Shown piece after piece: positions 1 through 7,364 of a stretch of 50,687 bases of DNA. The DNA lies in assembly GCF_003265355.1 (NCBI RefSeq), contig NZ_QFRW01000325.1:1-50687 (forward strand), given 5' to 3'. The position numbers and the translations under genes are program-made. This stretch comes from Glycomyces dulcitolivorans (GTDB lineage: Bacteria > Actinomycetota > Actinomycetes > Mycobacteriales > Micromonosporaceae). The notes beneath the pieces are model-generated. The model was not told the DNA's origin. It saw only the letters and a program-made list of their open reading frames with translations, and did no database searches. The stretch's first letter is position 1, and each line of letters opens with the position of its first letter.

Positions 1-23
1 CCCGCCCCGCTCTCCGGGGCGGG
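1..23 (-). terminator. Terminator-like hairpin after the beta-propeller gene
   Basis: A 9-bp GC stem (1-9 with 15-23) closes a 5-nt loop, 18 bp beyond the stop codon at 41. There is no U-tract, which is common for actinobacterial terminators. The window edge may hide part of the structure. Confidence 0.6.
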
Positions 24-40
24 GCCGCACGGGTTCGCGG

Positions 41-1018
41 TCAGGCCCTGGCGATCGCGATGTTCGTGTTGGAACGGGCGCCGGCCTCGTAGAACATGTA
101 GAGGCGGCCGTCCTCCTCGGCGAAGGTCGGCGCGGCTGCGCGGGTGGCGGCGGGCTCGGTGTACAGGACGCCGAGGCGCTCGTCGCGGTCGAAGCTCGTG
201 CCGACGTGGGCGACGCGGATGCGGCCGTCGCCGGAGTGGTAGACGACGTGCCCGCCGCCATTGCGCGACCAGTAGTGCGGACCCGAGAGCTGGCCGCCCT
301 CGCCCGCGACGGGCGACAGGAGCGGCTGCTGCTTGAACTGCCAGCCCGAGGCGAGCTGGTTCGACCAGCCGATGAAGATCTTCCGGGTCCCGGCCTGGTT
401 GCCCATGAACAGCATGATGTGGACGCCGGCCTGCGTCGGATGCGGGAAGACCCGCGCGTAGGACGCCTCGGTGACGTCCGACGGGAGCATCGAGGTGTGG
501 AGGACCGTGGCGCCGTAGGTGAACGAGCGGCCGTCGGTCGAGGTCGCGACCCGGGTGGTGCGGTTGTCGCCGTGGAAGTACAGGTAGATGCGGCCGTCGG
601 CCTCGTTCCAGACCGCGTGCGGGCTCGACACGTGCGGCACCGTCGAGTAGTGCGGCGGCCAGGAGTTCGAGATGATCGGGTTGGCCGGGTACTCCTTCCA
701 CGGCCCGGCGAGGGAGTCGGCGTAGGCGAGGCAGATCCCGCCCGGGTCGTCGTGGGGCGCGTAGTACATGTACCAGGCGCCCAAGGGGTTCTGGACCCGT
801 CCGGCCACGTACCGGATCGAGGGGAAGATGATCTCCTTCCTGGCGGGCGCGTAGCTGAGGGTGCTCTTGTCCATCGCCGCACCGAGGCGGGTGAAGGTCG
901 GGAAGCCGGCGGGGACGGCGGCAGCGGGGGCGGCGCCGAGGGCCGCGGTCGTGCCGAGGGCGGCGGCTCCGATGAGCAGGCCGCGGCGGCCGAAGGCGGA
1001 TCGTCGGTCGGGGTCCAT
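41..1018 (-). CDS. Tat-exported glycosidase-like beta-propeller protein
   Basis: This 325-residue protein starts with a signal peptide holding twin arginines (RR at 5-6 and 11-12), a hydrophobic stretch and an AAPAAA end, so Tat export is likely. The mature part is rich in aromatic blade-like repeats (GAWYMYYAP, GRIYLYFHGD, GRLYMFYEAG), as in five-bladed propellers of the GH43/GH117-like type. I infer a carbohydrate-active or carbohydrate-binding role outside the cell; I cannot identify the catalytic acids, so a pure lectin is possible. ATG at 1018 was chosen because the signal peptide begins there; the open frame further upstream is a shadow of the LacI gene. It is divergent from the LacI/ABC operon and shares its operator region, which suggests co-regulation. 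Confidence 0.8.
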   Translation of the reverse strand: MDPDRRSAFGRRGLLIGAAALGTTAALGAAPAAAVPAGFPTFTRLGAAMDKSTLSYAPARKEIIFPSIRYVAGRVQNPLGAWYMYYAPHDDPGGICLAYADSLAGPWKEYPANPIISNSWPPHYSTVPHVSSPHAVWNEADGRIYLYFHGDNRTTRVATSTDGRSFTYGATVLHTSMLPSDVTEASYARVFPHPTQAGVHIMLFMGNQAGTRKIFIGWSNQLASGWQFKQQPLLSPVAGEGGQLSGPHYWSRNGGGHVVYHSGDGRIRVAHVGTSFDRDERLGVLYTEPAATRAAAPTFAEEDGRLYMFYEAGARSNTNIAIARA

Positions 1019-1120
1019 GACGCTCTCCTGTCCGGCCCGGCGGCCGCGCCGCGCTCGGGCGGTGCAGAGGCACCGCGGTGGGCCTGTGGAGGACGAGTGT
1101 CCGGGCTGGGATGAGCGGCA

Positions 1121-1152
1121 GTCAAGATGATAATACGTATTATCATCTTGAC
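1121..1152. promoter_or_regulatory. 32-bp perfect palindrome, probable LacI-family operator
   Basis: The two 16-nt arms (1121-1136 and 1137-1152, left arm gtcaagatgataatac) are exact reverse complements. The centre is CG, as in most LacI-family operators. It is an AT-rich island in GC-rich DNA, 103 bp upstream of the propeller gene and 80 bp upstream of the LacI start. It most likely binds the LacI regulator encoded just downstream and controls both directions. Confidence 0.8.
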
Positions 1153-1193
1153 GGTCCGAAAATCGGCGGGCAACATGATCACACGCACCAGTG

Positions 1194-1207
1194 GTTATAC
1201 GCATTAT
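1194..1207. promoter_or_regulatory. Second, degenerate LacI operator copy
   Basis: The sequence gttatacgcattat matches the core of the palindrome at 1121-1152 (ataatacgtattat) at 11 of 14 positions and keeps the TACG centre. The two centres are 64 bp apart, about six helical turns, which would allow cooperative binding or looping. This is inferred from similarity only. Confidence 0.45.
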
Positions 1208-1231
1208 ATGCCCGTCGAGAAAGGCCCCGCC

Positions 1232-2269
1232 GTGACCGGACCCCGCCGCCGCGTGACGCAGCGCGACATCGCCCGCATCTCGGGCGTCAGCCAGGCCACC
1301 GTCTCCCTCGTGCTCAACAACCGCCTCGACGGCGGCGTCAGGATCGCCGCCGAGACGCAGCAGCGCGTCCTCGACGCCATCCGCGACACCGGCTACGTCG
1401 CCGACCCGATCGCGCGCCGCCTCGCCGACCAGTACAACCGCATCATCGGCGTGTTCACCTACGAGCCCGTGTTCCCTTCGGGCGCAAGGGACTTCTTCCA
1501 CCCGTTCCTCCTCGGACTGGAGGAGCAGGCCGAGCGGCTCGGCTGCGACCTGCTGCTGCTCACCAGCGCGCCCGTCGACGGCGGCCGGCGGCGCATGTTC
1601 GCCGACGGCAGCCGCATCCGCCTCGCCGACGGGTGCGTCCTCCTCGGCCAGGAGGTCGACCGCGGAGACCTCGAACGCCTTGTCGCCGAAGGCATCCCGT
1701 TCGTGTCGGTGGGCCGCCGGGACGACGCGGGCGGGCCGGTGCCGTACGTCGGCGCCGACTACCCGGTCGCGGTCGCCGCACTCGTCGAGCGCGCGGCCGC
1801 CTTGGGGCACCGGCGGATCGCCTACGTCGGACGCGGCGAAGGACCGGAGTCCTATGCGGACCGCCTGCGCGGGTTCCGCGCCGCCGCCGCGAAGGCGGGC
1901 GTCGAGTACGGCCGCATCGGCACCGCCGCGGCCGAGCCGCTCGACGCGGCCGTCGCCGAGGGCGTGACCGCGCTGTTCCTCGAAGAGCCCGCCGACGTCC
2001 CGGCCGTCACCGCCTGGGCGGCCGAACGCGGCCTCGACGTCCCCGCAGACCTTTCCCTTGTCGCCCTTGGAGACCCGACCCGGCCGGTGTCGATCGACCT
2101 CGACGTCGCCGGGTTCACCATCCCCCGCCGCGAGATGGGCCGCCAGGCCCTCGACGTGTTCTTCGCACTCATCGAGGGCGCCGAGACGAACGTGCAGCGG
2201 CTGCTCCCGTGCGAACTGCACGACGGCGCGACCCTCGCGCCGGCCCCCACCGGAAGGAACAACTCTTGA
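1232..2269 (+). CDS. LacI-family transcriptional regulator
   Basis: A 345-residue LacI-type repressor. The N-terminal helix-turn-helix (TQRDIARISGVSQATVSLVLNN) is followed by a hinge with an A-R-R-L motif and a periplasmic-binding-like sugar-sensing domain (for example GHRRIAYVGR near the middle). GTG 1232 was chosen because GAGAAAGG lies just upstream; ATG 1208 is in frame but has no ribosome site, and a start at 1127 would lie inside the operator. It is the first gene of the operon, and its TGA overlaps the TTG start of the oxidoreductase gene, so it probably autoregulates the whole sugar locus. The ligand is unknown, perhaps the sugar imported by the downstream ABC genes. Confidence 0.9.
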   Translation: MTGPRRRVTQRDIARISGVSQATVSLVLNNRLDGGVRIAAETQQRVLDAIRDTGYVADPIARRLADQYNRIIGVFTYEPVFPSGARDFFHPFLLGLEEQAERLGCDLLLLTSAPVDGGRRRMFADGSRIRLADGCVLLGQEVDRGDLERLVAEGIPFVSVGRRDDAGGPVPYVGADYPVAVAALVERAAALGHRRIAYVGRGEGPESYADRLRGFRAAAAKAGVEYGRIGTAAAEPLDAAVAEGVTALFLEEPADVPAVTAWAAERGLDVPADLSLVALGDPTRPVSIDLDVAGFTIPRREMGRQALDVFFALIEGAETNVQRLLPCELHDGATLAPAPTGRNNS

Positions 2270-3873
2270 AGCAGGAACTGCAAGCCGACATCCTCGTCGT
2301 GGGCGGCGGGCTCGGCGGCGTCGCCGCCGCGCTGGCCGCGCTGCGCGCCGGGAGGCGCGTCGTCCTCACCGAGGAGTACGACTGGATCGGCGGCCAGCTC
2401 ACCAGCCAGGCCGTCCCCCCGGACGAGTCGTCCTGGGTGGAGCAGTTCGGCATCACCGCGTCCTACCGGCAACTGCGCGAAGGGATCAGGGAGTACTACC
2501 GGCGCCACTACCCGCTCACCGAGGCCGCCCGCGCCAAGCGGGACCTGAACCCCGGCGGCGGGCACGTCAGCCGCCTGTGCCACGAGCCGCGCGTGGCCGT
2601 CGCGGTCCTGGAGTCGATGCTCGCGCCCTACCTCGGGTCCGGGATGCTGCGGCTCCTCCAGCCGTACCGGCCGGTCGCGGCCGACGTGGACGGCGACCGG
2701 GTCGAGGCCGTGACCCTCGTGCACCGCGACAGCGGCGAGGAGGTCGTGGTCGGCGCGCCGTACGTCCTGGACGCGACCGAGACCGGAGAACTGCTGCCCC
2801 TCACCGGGACGGAATACGTCACGGGCTTCGAGTCCGGAAGGGACACCGGGGAGCCGAGCGCGCCCGACGAGGCGCAACCGGACAACATGCAGGCCGTGTC
2901 GGTGTGCTTCGCGATCGACCACGTCGACGGCGACCACGTCATCGACAAGCCCGCCGACTACGACTTCTGGCGGGACTTCCGCACCGACTTCTGGGGCGGG
3001 AACCTCCTCGGGTTCCGGGCCCCCAACCCGCGCACCCTCGAAGCGGCGGAAAGGACCTTCGAGCCCAACCCCGACGACGACCCGCTCGCGGTCGTCGGCG
3101 ACCAGCGCCGCGGCGGCGGCGACATGAACCTGTGGACCTTCCGCCGCATCGCCGCCCGCCGCAACTTCACGCCCGGCGCGTACGCCAGCGACATCACCCT
3201 CGTCAACTGGCCGATGATCGACTACTTCCTGGCGCCCGTCATCGACAACCCCGACGCCGCAGCGCATCTGGAGAAGGCGCGGGGCCTGTCCCGCAGCGTC
3301 CTGTACTGGCTCCAGACCGAGGCGCCGCGCGCCGACGGCGGAACCGGCTGGCCGGGACTGCGCCTGCGCGGCGACGTCACCGGATCGGCCGACGGCCTCG
3401 CCCAGGCCCCCTACCACCGCGAATCGCGGCGCATCAAGGCCGAGTACACCGTGGTCGAGCAGGACCTGTCGGCGGCGGTGCGCGGCGACAAGGGCGCCGT
3501 GTCCTATCACGACAGCGTGGGGATCGGCATGTACCGCATCGACCTCCACCCCTCCACCGGAGGCGACAACTACATCGACGTCGCCTCCTGCCCGTTCGAG
3601 ATCCCGCTCGGCGCACTCCTGCCGGTGCGGGTCGAGAACCTCCTCCCCGCCGGGAAGAACCTCGGCACCACCCACATCACCAACGGCTGCTACCGGCTCC
3701 ACCCGGTCGAATGGAACATCGGCGAGGCCGCCGGGGCCCTCGCGGCCTTCGCCTTCGAGCACGGCACCCGGCCGCGCGCCGTCGGCGCCGACCCGGCGCT
3801 CCTCGCCGCGTTCCAGGACCGGCTCGCCGCGCAGGGCGTCGAACTGCGCTGGCCCGACGTCGCCGCCTACTGA
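2266..3873 (+). CDS. FAD-dependent oxidoreductase
   Basis: A 535-residue flavoprotein of the FAD-dependent oxidoreductase family (Pfam PF12831 type). The dinucleotide-binding Rossmann motif GGGLGGVAAALAAL begins near residue 13, followed by an acidic residue at the end of strand 2 (LTEEYDW) and the family signature GGQLTSQAVPPDE. A second nucleotide-binding part (NLLPAGKNLGTTHITNGCYRLHP) closes the C terminus. There is no signal peptide, so it is cytoplasmic. The start is TTG 2266, overlapping the LacI stop as TTGA with GGAAGGAAC in front; no ATG fits. Being between the regulator and the ABC genes, it probably oxidises the imported sugar or a derivative. The substrate is unknown. Confidence 0.85.
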   Translation: MKQELQADILVVGGGLGGVAAALAALRAGRRVVLTEEYDWIGGQLTSQAVPPDESSWVEQFGITASYRQLREGIREYYRRHYPLTEAARAKRDLNPGGGHVSRLCHEPRVAVAVLESMLAPYLGSGMLRLLQPYRPVAADVDGDRVEAVTLVHRDSGEEVVVGAPYVLDATETGELLPLTGTEYVTGFESGRDTGEPSAPDEAQPDNMQAVSVCFAIDHVDGDHVIDKPADYDFWRDFRTDFWGGNLLGFRAPNPRTLEAAERTFEPNPDDDPLAVVGDQRRGGGDMNLWTFRRIAARRNFTPGAYASDITLVNWPMIDYFLAPVIDNPDAAAHLEKARGLSRSVLYWLQTEAPRADGGTGWPGLRLRGDVTGSADGLAQAPYHRESRRIKAEYTVVEQDLSAAVRGDKGAVSYHDSVGIGMYRIDLHPSTGGDNYIDVASCPFEIPLGALLPVRVENLLPAGKNLGTTHITNGCYRLHPVEWNIGEAAGALAAFAFEHGTRPRAVGADPALLAAFQDRLAAQGVELRWPDVAAY

Positions 3874-3904
3874 CAACGCCGTCAACCGAAAGGAACGACC
3901 CCTG

Positions 3905-5173
3905 ATGAGAAAGCCCGCTCGGATACTGCTGGCCGCCGCCGCGGCCGCACCGCTCTCCCTGGCCGCCTGCGGCGGCGGCGACGAGGGCCCGGTGACGCTG
4001 CGCATGACCACCTGGTCGGCCAGCGAGGACCACCTCGCGATGCTCAGCGAGATCGCCGACGCCTACATCGCCGACCACCCCGACGTCGAGGCGATCGAGT
4101 TCGACCCGCTCCCCTTCGAGGGCTACACGAGCACGCTCACCACGCAGATCGCCGGCGACAACGCCCCCGACCTGGCGTGGATCCTGGAGAACTCCGCGCC
4201 CGACTTCGTCTCCAGCGGCGCCCTCGTGCCGCTGGACGAGACGCTCTCGGGGACAGACGGATACGAGTACGACGACCTCATCCCGGCCGCGACCGAGCTG
4301 TGGCGCGAGGGCGACGAGCTGTACGCGTACCCGTTCTCGACCTCGCCGTTCGGCGTGTTCGTCAACAACGACCTCCTCGCCGCCGCAGGGCAGCCCACCG
4401 CGGCCGAGCTCATCGCCTCCGGCGAGTGGACCTGGGAGCGGGTCGTCGAGGCCGGCGCCGCCGTCCACGCCCAGAGCGGCGTCGACGGCCTGGTCATCCG
4501 CGACTTCGACTACTCCGGCTGGGACAACCTCTCCACCCTGTGGACCGGTTGGGGCGCAAGCGCATGGAGCGAGGACGGCACCGAGTGCGGGTTCGACGAC
4601 CCGGAGATGACCGCGGCGCTGACGTTCATGCACGACGCGGTGTTCGCGCAGGAGGCCATGCCCGGCCCCGGCACGACCGCCGACTTCTTCGCGGGCGAGG
4701 CGGCAATGACCGTCACCCAGATCTCCCGCGCCGGGCTCCTCGCCGAAGCGGAATTCGGGTGGGACCTGGTGCCGCTCCCGGCCGGGCCCGCGGGCGAGTA
4801 CTCGGTGATCGGGCAGGCCGGGCTCGGCGTCCTCACCGTCGCCCCGCACCCCGAGGAGGCCGCGGACTTCCTGGCGTACCTGACGAACCCGGAGAACTCC
4901 GCGAAGCTCGCCCAGTACTTCCCGCCGCCGCGCGAGTCGCAGCTGACCGCCGAGGTCCTCGGGCAGGCCAACCCGCTGCTGACCCCCGAGCAGCTCCAGA
5001 CCGTCGTCATCGACCGCATCGACGCGGGCGTCGTCAAACCCGGCCACACCGGCCAGGCCCAGCTCGACCAGGCCGTGCGCGCCGCGCTCGACCCACTGTG
5101 GACCCCCGACGCCGACGTCGCGGGCGTCCTCGCCGAGCTGTGCACCGCCATCGAACCGCTGCTGGCGCAATGA
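3905..5173 (+). CDS. Sugar ABC transporter substrate-binding lipoprotein
   Basis: A 422-residue extracellular solute-binding protein of family 1. The signal peptide ends in a lipobox LAAC with the lipidated cysteine at residue 22, followed by a Gly/Asp linker. The mature part has family hallmarks: VTLRMTTWSASEDH at the start, NAPDLAWI near residue 90 and GEAAMTV near residue 265. It would sit on the outer face of the membrane and hand a sugar to the two permeases downstream. Ribosome site AAAGGAACG precedes ATG 3905. Its TGA overlaps the next ATG (ATGA), showing translational coupling. The sugar cannot be read from the sequence. Confidence 0.93.
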   Translation: MRKPARILLAAAAAAPLSLAACGGGDEGPVTLRMTTWSASEDHLAMLSEIADAYIADHPDVEAIEFDPLPFEGYTSTLTTQIAGDNAPDLAWILENSAPDFVSSGALVPLDETLSGTDGYEYDDLIPAATELWREGDELYAYPFSTSPFGVFVNNDLLAAAGQPTAAELIASGEWTWERVVEAGAAVHAQSGVDGLVIRDFDYSGWDNLSTLWTGWGASAWSEDGTECGFDDPEMTAALTFMHDAVFAQEAMPGPGTTADFFAGEAAMTVTQISRAGLLAEAEFGWDLVPLPAGPAGEYSVIGQAGLGVLTVAPHPEEAADFLAYLTNPENSAKLAQYFPPPRESQLTAEVLGQANPLLTPEQLQTVVIDRIDAGVVKPGHTGQAQLDQAVRAALDPLWTPDADVAGVLAELCTAIEPLLAQ

Positions 5174-6117
5174 CACGCACGGAAGTGAAGACCGCCGTCC
5201 CCGGCCGGGTGCAGACCCGGCCGGGGCGGCCCGGGTGGTGGACGGCGCGGCGCCGCGACCACCTCGCCGGGTTCCTCTTCGTCGCCCCGCAGCTGGCCGG
5301 CACGGTCCTGTTCGTGATCCTGCCGCTGGGCCTGATGTTCTGGTACAGCTTCCACGACTGGAACGTCCTCGCCGGGGGCTTCACGTGGACCGGCGGCGAG
5401 AACTACGGGCGCCTCGCCCAGGACCCGGCCCTGCCCGGCGTCCTCGGCACGACCGCGATGTTCTCCATCGGCCTGGTCGCGCTCAACCTGAGCCTGGCGC
5501 TGGTGCTGGCGATCCTGCTCGACCAGAAGCTGCGCGGCACCATCGTGTTCCGCACGATCTTCTTCTCCCCCGTCGCGGTCACCTTGGTGGCGTGGACGAT
5601 CGTGTGGCGCTTCCTGCTCCAGGACGACGGCGGCGTCAACGGCCTCCTGTCGACGATCGGCGTCGAGGGCCCGAACTGGCTGCGCGGCGAGACCACCGCG
5701 ATGGTCGCCGTCGTCGTCGTGCAGGTGCTGAAGAACGTGGGGCTGAACATGGTCCTGTTCCTCGCGGCGCTGCAGGGCGTCCCGAAGGAGCTGTACGAGG
5801 CGTCCACCATCGACGGCGCCGGGGCGTGGACCAGGTTCCGACGCATCACGATGCCGATGATCAGCCCGACGATCCTGCTCACCTCGATCATCACCGTCGT
5901 CGGCTCGCTCCAGGTCTTCGCCCAGATCGACGTCCTCACCAGCGGCGGGCCGGGCACCTCGACCACCGTGCTCGTCTACTACCTGTACCAGAACGCCTTC
6001 CAGTTCCACGACTTCGGCTACGGCGCGACCCTCTCGGTCCTGCTGTTCGCGATCGTCCTGGTGCTCACCGTGATCCAGTGGCAGATGCGCCGGAAGTGGG
6101 TCGTCCATGAAGACTGA
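5170..6117 (+). CDS. Sugar ABC transporter permease (MalF/UgpA type)
   Basis: A 315-residue membrane protein with about six transmembrane helices; the first is HLAGFLFVAPQLAGTVLFVI after a basic N terminus. The EAA loop that contacts the ATPase is seen as PKELYEASTIDGAGAWTRFRRITMPMI (written here in part) near residues 207-235. ATG 5170 overlaps the stop of the binding protein by 4 bp, and its own stop overlaps the next permease by 11 bp. It forms half of the membrane channel. No ATPase gene lies nearby, so a shared MsiK-like ATPase is likely. Confidence 0.93.
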   Translation: MTRTEVKTAVPGRVQTRPGRPGWWTARRRDHLAGFLFVAPQLAGTVLFVILPLGLMFWYSFHDWNVLAGGFTWTGGENYGRLAQDPALPGVLGTTAMFSIGLVALNLSLALVLAILLDQKLRGTIVFRTIFFSPVAVTLVAWTIVWRFLLQDDGGVNGLLSTIGVEGPNWLRGETTAMVAVVVVQVLKNVGLNMVLFLAALQGVPKELYEASTIDGAGAWTRFRRITMPMISPTILLTSIITVVGSLQVFAQIDVLTSGGPGTSTTVLVYYLYQNAFQFHDFGYGATLSVLLFAIVLVLTVIQWQMRRKWVVHED

Positions 6118-6964
6118 ACGCCTCACCACCCAGCGCTCGCGGCGCGCGAAGCTGCTCCTGTACGGGCTGCTGTGCGTCCTGGCGGTCCCGTTCGTGTTCC
6201 CCACCTGGTGGATGGTCACGTCGAGCCTCAAGTCCGCCAACGACATCTTCGCGTTCCCGCCGTCGATCCTCCCCGCGGACCCGTCCCTGAGCGCCTACGC
6301 CCGCGTCTTCGAGTTCGCGCCGTTCGCCGCCCAGTACTTCAACAGCATGTACATCGCCGCGGTCGTCACGGTCGGGACGCTCGCGGTGTCCTCGCTGGCC
6401 GGATACGCGTTCGCGCGCATCCGCTTCCCCGGGCACAACCTGCTGTTCCTGGTGGTCCTCGTCGGCCTGCTCATCCCGAGCGAGGTCACCATCGTGCCGC
6501 TGTTCCAGCTGTTCAACGGGCTCGGCATGGTCGACACGCACTGGCCGCTGCTGCTGGTTCCGATCTTCGGCGCCCCCAGCGTCCTGGCGACGCTCATCAT
6601 GCGGCAGTTCTTCATCGCCCTGCCCGCCGAGGTCGAGGAGGCCGGGCGCATGGACGGCCTCGGGCGGCTCGGCCTGTACTGGCGGATCGCGCTGCCGCTG
6701 TCGCGCCCGGCCCTGGGCGCGGTCGCGATCTTCTCGTTCCTCCACAGCTGGAACCTGTACCTGGAACCGGTCGTGTTCCTGTCCACGCCGGAGAAGTTCA
6801 CGCTCCCCCAGGCGCTCACGCAGTTCACCGACGCCTACGGCGGTCCCATGTGGGACGTGCAGCTGTCGGCGGCGACCCTGTCGGCGCTGCCGGTGCTCAT
6901 CGTCTTCGTCGTGGCCCAGCGCCAGTTCGTCGAGGGCCTGGCGCACACCGGCCTCAAAGGATGA
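6107..6964 (+). CDS. Sugar ABC transporter permease (MalG/UgpE type)
   Basis: A 285-residue permease of the carbohydrate ABC type with about six membrane helices. The N terminus (PFVFPTWWMVTSSLKS) is typical of MalG-like subunits, and the EAA loop is visible as LPAEVEEAGRMDGLGRL near residues 175-192. It pairs with the upstream permease. The 11-bp overlap shows they are co-translated. It is the last gene of the operon: its stop codon lies in the base of a strong terminator. Confidence 0.93.
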   Translation: MKTERLTTQRSRRAKLLLYGLLCVLAVPFVFPTWWMVTSSLKSANDIFAFPPSILPADPSLSAYARVFEFAPFAAQYFNSMYIAAVVTVGTLAVSSLAGYAFARIRFPGHNLLFLVVLVGLLIPSEVTIVPLFQLFNGLGMVDTHWPLLLVPIFGAPSVLATLIMRQFFIALPAEVEEAGRMDGLGRLGLYWRIALPLSRPALGAVAIFSFLHSWNLYLEPVVFLSTPEKFTLPQALTQFTDAYGGPMWDVQLSAATLSALPVLIVFVVAQRQFVEGLAHTGLKG

Positions 6965-7000
6965 AGCGGTGCCCCGGCCGAGGGGCCGGGGCACCGCTTC
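6963..7000 (+). terminator. Strong rho-independent-type hairpin
   Basis: A perfect 17-bp stem (6963-6979 with 6984-7000) closes a 4-nt loop and begins inside the permease stop codon. It ends the sugar operon and can also serve the convergent small gene at 7012. Confidence 0.88.
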
Positions 7001-7011
7001 ACGTCACTGCG

Positions 7012-7251
7012 CTACAGCCCGAGGTCGTTGCGGAAGTTCTCGGCCGCGTTCTGCGCGCCGTCCTGCGCGTCCTGCGCGGCGTCCTCCGCGCCCTGCACCG
7101 CGTCGCCGGCCTGGCCCGCCGCATCGGGGACGTACTCCTGGTACGCCGCGTCCGTCGCGTCGCCCGCCATCTCGCCGGCCTGGCCCTTCGCCTCTTCGAC
7201 GGCGCCGGTCACCATGTCCTTCAGCTCGTTGAACTTGTCCAGCAAGCCCAT
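7012..7251 (-). CDS. Small Ala/Gln/Asp-rich amphipathic helical protein
   Basis: A 79-residue protein with no signal peptide and no membrane segment. It begins MGLLDKFNELKDMV and continues with 11-residue-like repeats (AGQAGDAVQGAEDAAQDAQDGAQNAAE), the pattern of amphipathic, LEA- or apolipoprotein-like helices. The start resembles the MT0933 antitoxin-like small-protein family of actinobacteria, but only over about six residues, and no toxin gene is adjacent. A good ribosome site (AAAAGGGGG) precedes ATG 7251. A stress or envelope-associated role is possible; function unknown. Confidence 0.7.
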   Translation of the reverse strand: MGLLDKFNELKDMVTGAVEEAKGQAGEMAGDATDAAYQEYVPDAAGQAGDAVQGAEDAAQDAQDGAQNAAENFRNDLGL

Positions 7252-7364
7252 AGACCTACCCCCTTTTCGCGTCGGTACGTCCCACTATAGGGGGACAAGG
7301 TGTCGGTGCAAAGTTCCCGAAACGACACCCGCGAAAACATCGCCGATCCGTGCTAGGAATATGC

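Noticed and set aside
1127-1231. An earlier start for the LacI gene
   Set aside because: It would place the operator inside the coding region and has no ribosome site; GTG 1232 has one.
1019-2221. A 5' extension of the beta-propeller gene through the LacI gene
   Set aside because: The signal peptide begins at 1018; the upstream part is the mirror of the LacI coding sequence.
7012-7251. Antitoxin of a toxin-antitoxin pair
   Set aside because: Only the first residues resemble MT0933-type proteins and no toxin gene is adjacent.
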